Made by a program: the position numbers and the translations under genes. The notes below the pieces were generated by a model that worked only from the letters and a program-made list of their open reading frames with translations, was not told the DNA's origin and ran no database searches. DNA of 64,000 nt, from positions 11,147,306 to 11,211,305 of the forward strand of contig NC_052677.1 in the NCBI RefSeq assembly GCF_016802725.1, written 5' to 3'. Positions 63,922-64,000 of the stretch are shown here, piece after piece (positions within the stretch are counted from its first letter, which is position 1; every line of letters begins with the position of its first letter). This stretch comes from Solenopsis invicta. Taxonomy: Eukaryota; Arthropoda; Insecta; Hymenoptera; Formicidae.

Positions 63922-64000
63922 TAGAACTCTCGGAATCGCCAGCAACGAATGCGCCGCGCAGTACGAGAATGACTGTTGGCGTATGGCGATAAGATACAGC

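Noticed and set aside
1..64000. CRISPR arrays, operons, rRNA and prophage
   Set aside because: The window is eukaryotic in character, and none of these structures was seen on either strand.

Overview
This is a stretch of nuclear DNA from an animal, almost certainly an insect. A hymenopteran, perhaps an ant, fits best, but that is an inference. The supporting signs are very AT-rich spacers alternating with CpG-rich patches, many GA, GT and ACGC microsatellites, short MITE-like elements with TA target sites, a TTAGG-type telomere-like run, and a nuclear copy of AT-rich mitochondrial nad1 that only reads through with the invertebrate mitochondrial code. No open frame longer than about 185 codons exists. 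None of the long frames resembles a known protein family, and most lie in simple repeats or CpG-rich DNA. The window therefore looks intergenic or deeply intronic, not like a gene cluster.

Layout. 1-2236: spacer with simple repeats. 2237-2935: a rearranged member of the main MITE family (called family A here, ends CACTGAGAG...CTCTCAGTG). 2936-14260: spacer with small tandem duplications and a 31-bp-arm hairpin at 13101-13179. 14261-14649: second family A copy. 18987-19268: a decayed family B MITE directly beside a different TIR element. 20591-20888: third family A copy. 23860-24120: the nad1 numt. 27191-27301: an imperfect hairpin with two TATCGATA palindromes. 28914-29414: a TIR element with a complete family B MITE nested in it, followed by the fourth family A copy (29484-29772). 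35913-38052: three elements that share only the outermost ends of family A. 43587-44933: the best candidate for a real gene, a minus-strand signal-peptide exon with a consensus splice donor. 46147-46388 and 60001-60178: two copies of a third TIR family (family C). 53116-53363, 56826-56863, 61364-61413 and 63109-63223: foldback or palindromic structures of several kinds. 63505-63921: a TIR element with repeated CGTTTGTACC motifs inside.

No operon-like or pathway logic can be read here. The organising theme is non-autonomous DNA transposons and foldback DNA: several families, nesting, internal duplication, and arm-matched substitutions that suggest the two ends of one element are homogenised. 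The items most worth follow-up are the 34-bp perfect palindrome flanked by 8-bp direct repeats (61364-61413), the CGTTTGTACC element (63505-63921), the family A ends shared by unrelated interiors, and the secreted-protein exon at 44826-44933.
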